DNA of 8,552 bases. Origin: an uncultured Verrucomicrobiota bacterium (GTDB taxonomy: Bacteria > Verrucomicrobiota > Verrucomicrobiia > Chthoniobacterales > SZAS-18). How positions within the stretch are numbered: the stretch's first letter is position 1; each line of letters starts with the position of its first letter. The translations under genes were made by a program, and so were the position numbers. Below the pieces are notes generated by a model. The model saw nothing but the letters and a program-made list of their open reading frames with translations. It ran no database searches and was not told where the DNA came from. Positions 6,490-8,552 of this stretch are shown piece after piece. Where the stretch lies: the NCBI GenBank assembly GCA_937873255.1, contig CALMVM010000468.1, positions 1-8,552 of the forward strand, written 5' to 3'.

Positions 6490-6996
6490 TCAGACCGCCG
6501 CGAACAAACCGGCGCTGACCTGTCTGACTCCCTTGAGCCGGTAGATGCGCGCGGCAAGATTCTTCTTGGGCTCGGGCGAGTTGAAATGGTAGCCGTCGGC
6601 CAGCAGGCCGTCGAGGATGTCGCGGACGTTCATCGCCTGCTTCTTCGACTTGAGCACCTGGACTACCGCCGGGGCCAGCGGACCACTCGGCGAAGTGGAA
6701 CGTTTGACCCCCTTCAGCGGCGAGCGACGCCCCGCCTTGAGGGCGCGGGCAGCCTTGCTGCGGCCGTCGGGCTTCGCGGGTTTCCTCCCGCGCGCGACGG
6801 CCGCGGCGGCGGCGCGGTGGCCGGCGGTGGACTTCTTCGACACTTTGCGGCGGCGCGGAGCGACGGAGATTTCTTCGGTGGGAGTGGAAACGAGTTCCGC
6901 GCGCACCTTGTCCAACAAGCTGCTTAACTGGTGACGCAAACCTTCGATCTTTTCCTGGAGCTTTGCCGCACGACGAAGTGAAGTGGTGATAGCCAT
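6490..6996 (-). CDS. Basic protein: coiled coil, Lys/Arg/Ala-rich linker, C-terminal winged helix (HARE-HTH-like)
   Basis: This is a 168-residue predicted DNA-binding protein. Three parts are visible: an N-terminal amphipathic helix (about 5-35, LRRAAKLQEKIEGLRHQLSSLL) likely to dimerise as a coiled coil; a long basic, alanine-rich linker (about 47-104, with RRRK, KK, RGRK, KAGRR) resembling histone H1 tails; and a C-terminal domain (about 107-168) with VVQVLKSKKQAMNVRDIL, ADGYHF and a closing VRQVSAGLFAAV. That C-terminal pattern fits the HB1/ASXL (HARE-HTH) winged helix. I infer a nucleoid-associated or regulatory role; no specific function is recognised. The ATG at 6996 is preferred over an in-frame TTG at 7032 because ATG directly precedes the coiled coil; neither has a Shine-Dalgarno. 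It is monocistronic, ended by the terminator downstream, and divergent from galK. Confidence 0.8.
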   Translation of the reverse strand: MAITTSLRRAAKLQEKIEGLRHQLSSLLDKVRAELVSTPTEEISVAPRRRKVSKKSTAGHRAAAAAVARGRKPAKPDGRSKAARALKAGRRSPLKGVKRSTSPSGPLAPAVVQVLKSKKQAMNVRDILDGLLADGYHFNSPEPKKNLAARIYRLKGVRQVSAGLFAAV

Positions 6997-7072
6997 TTGC
7001 GCCGAAGCTAGAATCCGTTCTCGGAATTGCAAGGAATATTAGTTTCTACCTTGCGAATTACATCTACTACAT

Positions 7073-7098
7073 TTCCTGACCCGTTAGAAGGTCAGGAA
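7073..7098 (+). promoter_or_regulatory. 9-bp-arm inverted repeat before galK: operator or leader hairpin
   Basis: TTCCTGACC (7073-7081) and GGTCAGGAA (7090-7098) are perfect inverted copies with an 8-base middle, CGTTAGAA. It is followed by GTTTTATTAT. Two readings are possible. First, TATTAT at 7103-7108 is a -10 element (5 of 6 consensus bases) and the palindrome, covering the -35 area, is an operator for galK. Second, the hairpin plus the T-rich tail is a weak terminator or attenuator in a galK leader. No plus-strand gene lies upstream that would need a terminator. A weaker dyad, GCAAGG (7029-7034) with CCTTGC (7049-7054), sits further upstream. The winged-helix gene shares this spacer, so its promoter must also be here; I cannot pick it out. 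Confidence 0.55.
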
Positions 7099-7180
7099 GT
7101 TTTATTATCCATCTACCTCTTTGAGGAGATCGATCCTTCCTTGCTTTGCCGTCCGCCCCACCTGACGCTAGATCATTCCC

Positions 7181-8269
7181 ATGAACCACTCCGCTACCTC
7201 GCGCGCCCCCGGAAGGGTCGAATTGCTCGGCAACCACACCGACTATAATGAAGGCGTCGTTCTGTCGGCCGCCATCAACTACGCAGTCACCGCCCGAGGC
7301 GAAACGCTCCCGGAGCGGCGCGCGCGGGTGAATTCGGAATTCAGTTCGGAAGCGGTGGACGTGGCCCTCGACGGCCTCGACCTACTCGCGGGCGAGTCGG
7401 CGTGGGCGAACTATTCTTTGGGTGTGGCGGTGATGTTGCGCGAGGAAAATTATCAGTTGGGCGGATTTTCCGTCCAACTGGAAAGCAATCTACCCGCCGG
7501 CGCGGGGCTGTCGAGTTCGGCCGCGTTGGAAGTCGCCACCGCGCGCTTGTTGATGAAACTATATTCCCTGAAAATCGATCCGTTGCACCTGGCCAAAATC
7601 TGCCGCCGCGCCGAGAACGATTTTGTCGGAGTGAAGTGCGGATTGCTCGACCAGGTTTCCTCGATCTTCGGAAAGAAAGGTCAGGCGGTCTACCTCGACT
7701 GCCGTTCGGAGGAGATCGACAACATTCCGTTGCCTCCCGACACGGCGCTGCTGGTGTTTCATTGCGGCGTCGCGCACCGGCTCGTCGGCGGCGAATACAA
7801 CGAGCGCCGCGAGCAATGTTTCGCCGCCGCCGCCGCCCTCGGCGTGCCCGCGTTGCGCGATGTCACCGGCGAACAGTTGGAAGCGGCGCGCGGCCGGCTC
7901 GACCCGTTGATCTACCGTCGCGCGGCGCACATCGTCGGCGAGAACGAACGCGTGTTCGCCGGGATCGAGGCGTTGCGGCGCGGGGATGGCAAGGCGTTCG
8001 GCGAACTGATGTTTATCTCGCACGAGAGTTCGCGCACCAATTTCGAGAACAGCACGCCGGAACTCGACGCGCTGGTGGAAATCGCGCGCGACGAGCCGGG
8101 GGTGTACGGTTCGCGGCTGACCGGCGGCGGTTTCGGCGGGGCGACGATTTCGTTGGTGGAACGTTCCCGCGTCGAGGAAGTCGCGCGCGGGATCGATGCG
8201 AAGTACACCGCCCGCACGGGCAACCGCGGACGGGCGTACCCGTGCGAGAGCGCGGACGGGGCGGAGTGA
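7181..8269 (+). CDS. galK: Galactokinase (GHMP kinase)
   Basis: This cytoplasmic enzyme phosphorylates galactose at C1 with ATP, the first committed step of the Leloir pathway. The 362-residue protein carries the three GHMP landmarks: the galactokinase signature APGRVELLGNHTDYNEG (9-25), the phosphate-binding LPAGAGLSSSAALEVA (104-119), and GSRLTGGGFGG (310-320). The catalytic base is D157 in CGLLDQ, with R12 as the conserved arginine; YLDCRS follows at 171-176 as usual. Odd: the canonical GEHTDYN has asparagine at position 18 in place of glutamate, a residue that contacts the sugar in characterised galactokinases. The N-terminus is about 20 residues shorter than in E. coli GalK; this is real, because an in-frame TAG (7169-7171) sits just before the ATG. 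No galT, galE or galM is visible nearby. A related sugar kinase with altered specificity is the main alternative. Confidence 0.92.
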   Translation: MNHSATSRAPGRVELLGNHTDYNEGVVLSAAINYAVTARGETLPERRARVNSEFSSEAVDVALDGLDLLAGESAWANYSLGVAVMLREENYQLGGFSVQLESNLPAGAGLSSSAALEVATARLLMKLYSLKIDPLHLAKICRRAENDFVGVKCGLLDQVSSIFGKKGQAVYLDCRSEEIDNIPLPPDTALLVFHCGVAHRLVGGEYNERREQCFAAAAALGVPALRDVTGEQLEAARGRLDPLIYRRAAHIVGENERVFAGIEALRRGDGKAFGELMFISHESSRTNFENSTPELDALVEIARDEPGVYGSRLTGGGFGGATISLVERSRVEEVARGIDAKYTARTGNRGRAYPCESADGAE

Positions 8270-8357
8270 AGGCAGAAGTTAGAAGGCAGAGTCGAGTCTG
8301 CGAGACATCGCCCGCAGGGTGATAACGCAGAAGTCCGGAGAGCAGAGAAGAATCTGC
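8269..8357. repeat. Heptad repeat and twin small hairpins after galK
   Basis: Starting with the last A of the galK stop codon the units AAGGCAG, AAGTTAG and AAGGCAG run in register (8269-8289). Further on are two copies of a hairpin with the same stem and a six-base loop: GCAGA/TCTGC at 8286-8301 (loop GTCGAG) and at 8342-8357 (loop GAAGAA). The 13-mer GCAGAAGTTAGAA (8272-8284) recurs exactly at 3314-3326 in the other repeat spacer. There is no T-tract, so these are not typical terminators. Confidence 0.75.
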
Positions 8358-8404
8358 ATTTTGCATTTCCCCGATTTCGCCGAAACTAACCACGAGCGAA
8401 CATC

Positions 8405-8552
8405 ATGGATCACAACCTGCCCCGCGTGACTGCCCGCCTGCTGACCTCCTATCGGCACGTCGGCGCGATCAAGACCATCGAAGGCAATAAATTGCATTAC
8501 AAGCGCGAGCACCCCACTAAGATCGACCACTTCTTGCAACGCCTCTTCCAAA
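8405..8552 (+). CDS. Partial gene, 5' end only; possible serine O-acetyltransferase N-terminus
   Basis: The first 49 codons of a reading frame run off the right edge. The start is well fixed: an in-frame TAA at 8387-8389 precedes the ATG and the next frames are unconvincing. The visible peptide (MDHNLPRVTARLLTSYRHVG, then AIKTIEGNKL, ending HFLQRLFQ) has the spacing SYxxVGxIxxIEGxxL...LxxLF that I associate with the helical N-terminal region of longer serine acetyltransferases (CysE/EpsC type), which make O-acetylserine for cysteine synthesis. That would suit the sulfate uptake genes nearby. The usual FPG after LLF is not matched and none of the hexapeptide-repeat catalytic domain is in view, so this remains a tentative call. 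No Shine-Dalgarno is visible. Confidence 0.4.
   Translation, partial: MDHNLPRVTARLLTSYRHVGAIKTIEGNKLHYKREHPTKIDHFLQRLFQ

Noticed and set aside
7027..7248. Small plus-strand frame in the spacer before galK, with GAGGAG at 7123-7128
   Set aside because: It runs into galK in another frame and has no conserved features; the GAGGAG is 52 bp from the galK ATG and inside the small frame, not before its start.

Overview
The window is GC-rich bacterial chromosome with dense, ordinary-looking genes. The combination of a galactokinase carrying GNHTDYN instead of GEHTDYN, a lysine/alanine-rich protein with a C-terminal winged helix, heptanucleotide AAGGCAG repeats between genes, and an almost complete lack of Shine-Dalgarno sequences suggests a member of the Verrucomicrobiota or a relative in the PVC group. 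That placement is an inference from remembered family features, not a search result.

Layout from left to right. Bases 1-1060 (minus) hold an ABC transporter ATPase cut by the left edge; its best resemblance is to the iron/polyamine-type importer ATPases with a C-terminal TOBE region. Divergent from it is a rhomboid intramembrane protease (1141-1833, plus), which runs tail to tail into a YdhS-like FAD/NAD(P)-binding protein (1830-3287, minus); the two stop codons share one CTAG. A 115-bp spacer made of inverted AAGGCAG heptad repeats separates this from a sulfate (or thiosulfate) uptake operon on the minus strand: sbp (5317-6333), cysT (4382-5293), cysW (3404-4360). A 10-bp-arm palindrome upstream of sbp is a likely operator, and a strong hairpin terminator insulates the operon from the gene before it. 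Then come a small basic winged-helix protein (6490-6996, minus), a regulatory-looking 184-bp divergent spacer with a 9-bp-arm hairpin, galactokinase (7181-8269, plus), a second repeat spacer, and the first 49 codons of a gene that may be a serine O-acetyltransferase (from 8405, plus).

Functional picture. Sbp would capture sulfate outside the membrane and CysT/CysW would carry it in, but no cysA lies in the operon; the ATPase must come from elsewhere, possibly the one at the left edge. If the right-edge gene is indeed a serine acetyltransferase, the region flanks sulfate uptake with cysteine synthesis. Galactokinase, rhomboid and the flavoprotein have no evident tie to sulfur.

I do not see a mobile element, CRISPR array, RNA gene or obvious new defence-type system. 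The most unusual things are the heptad repeats that begin exactly inside two stop codons, the paired loop extensions in both sulfate permeases, the sbp operator palindrome, and the altered galactokinase sugar-binding motif.
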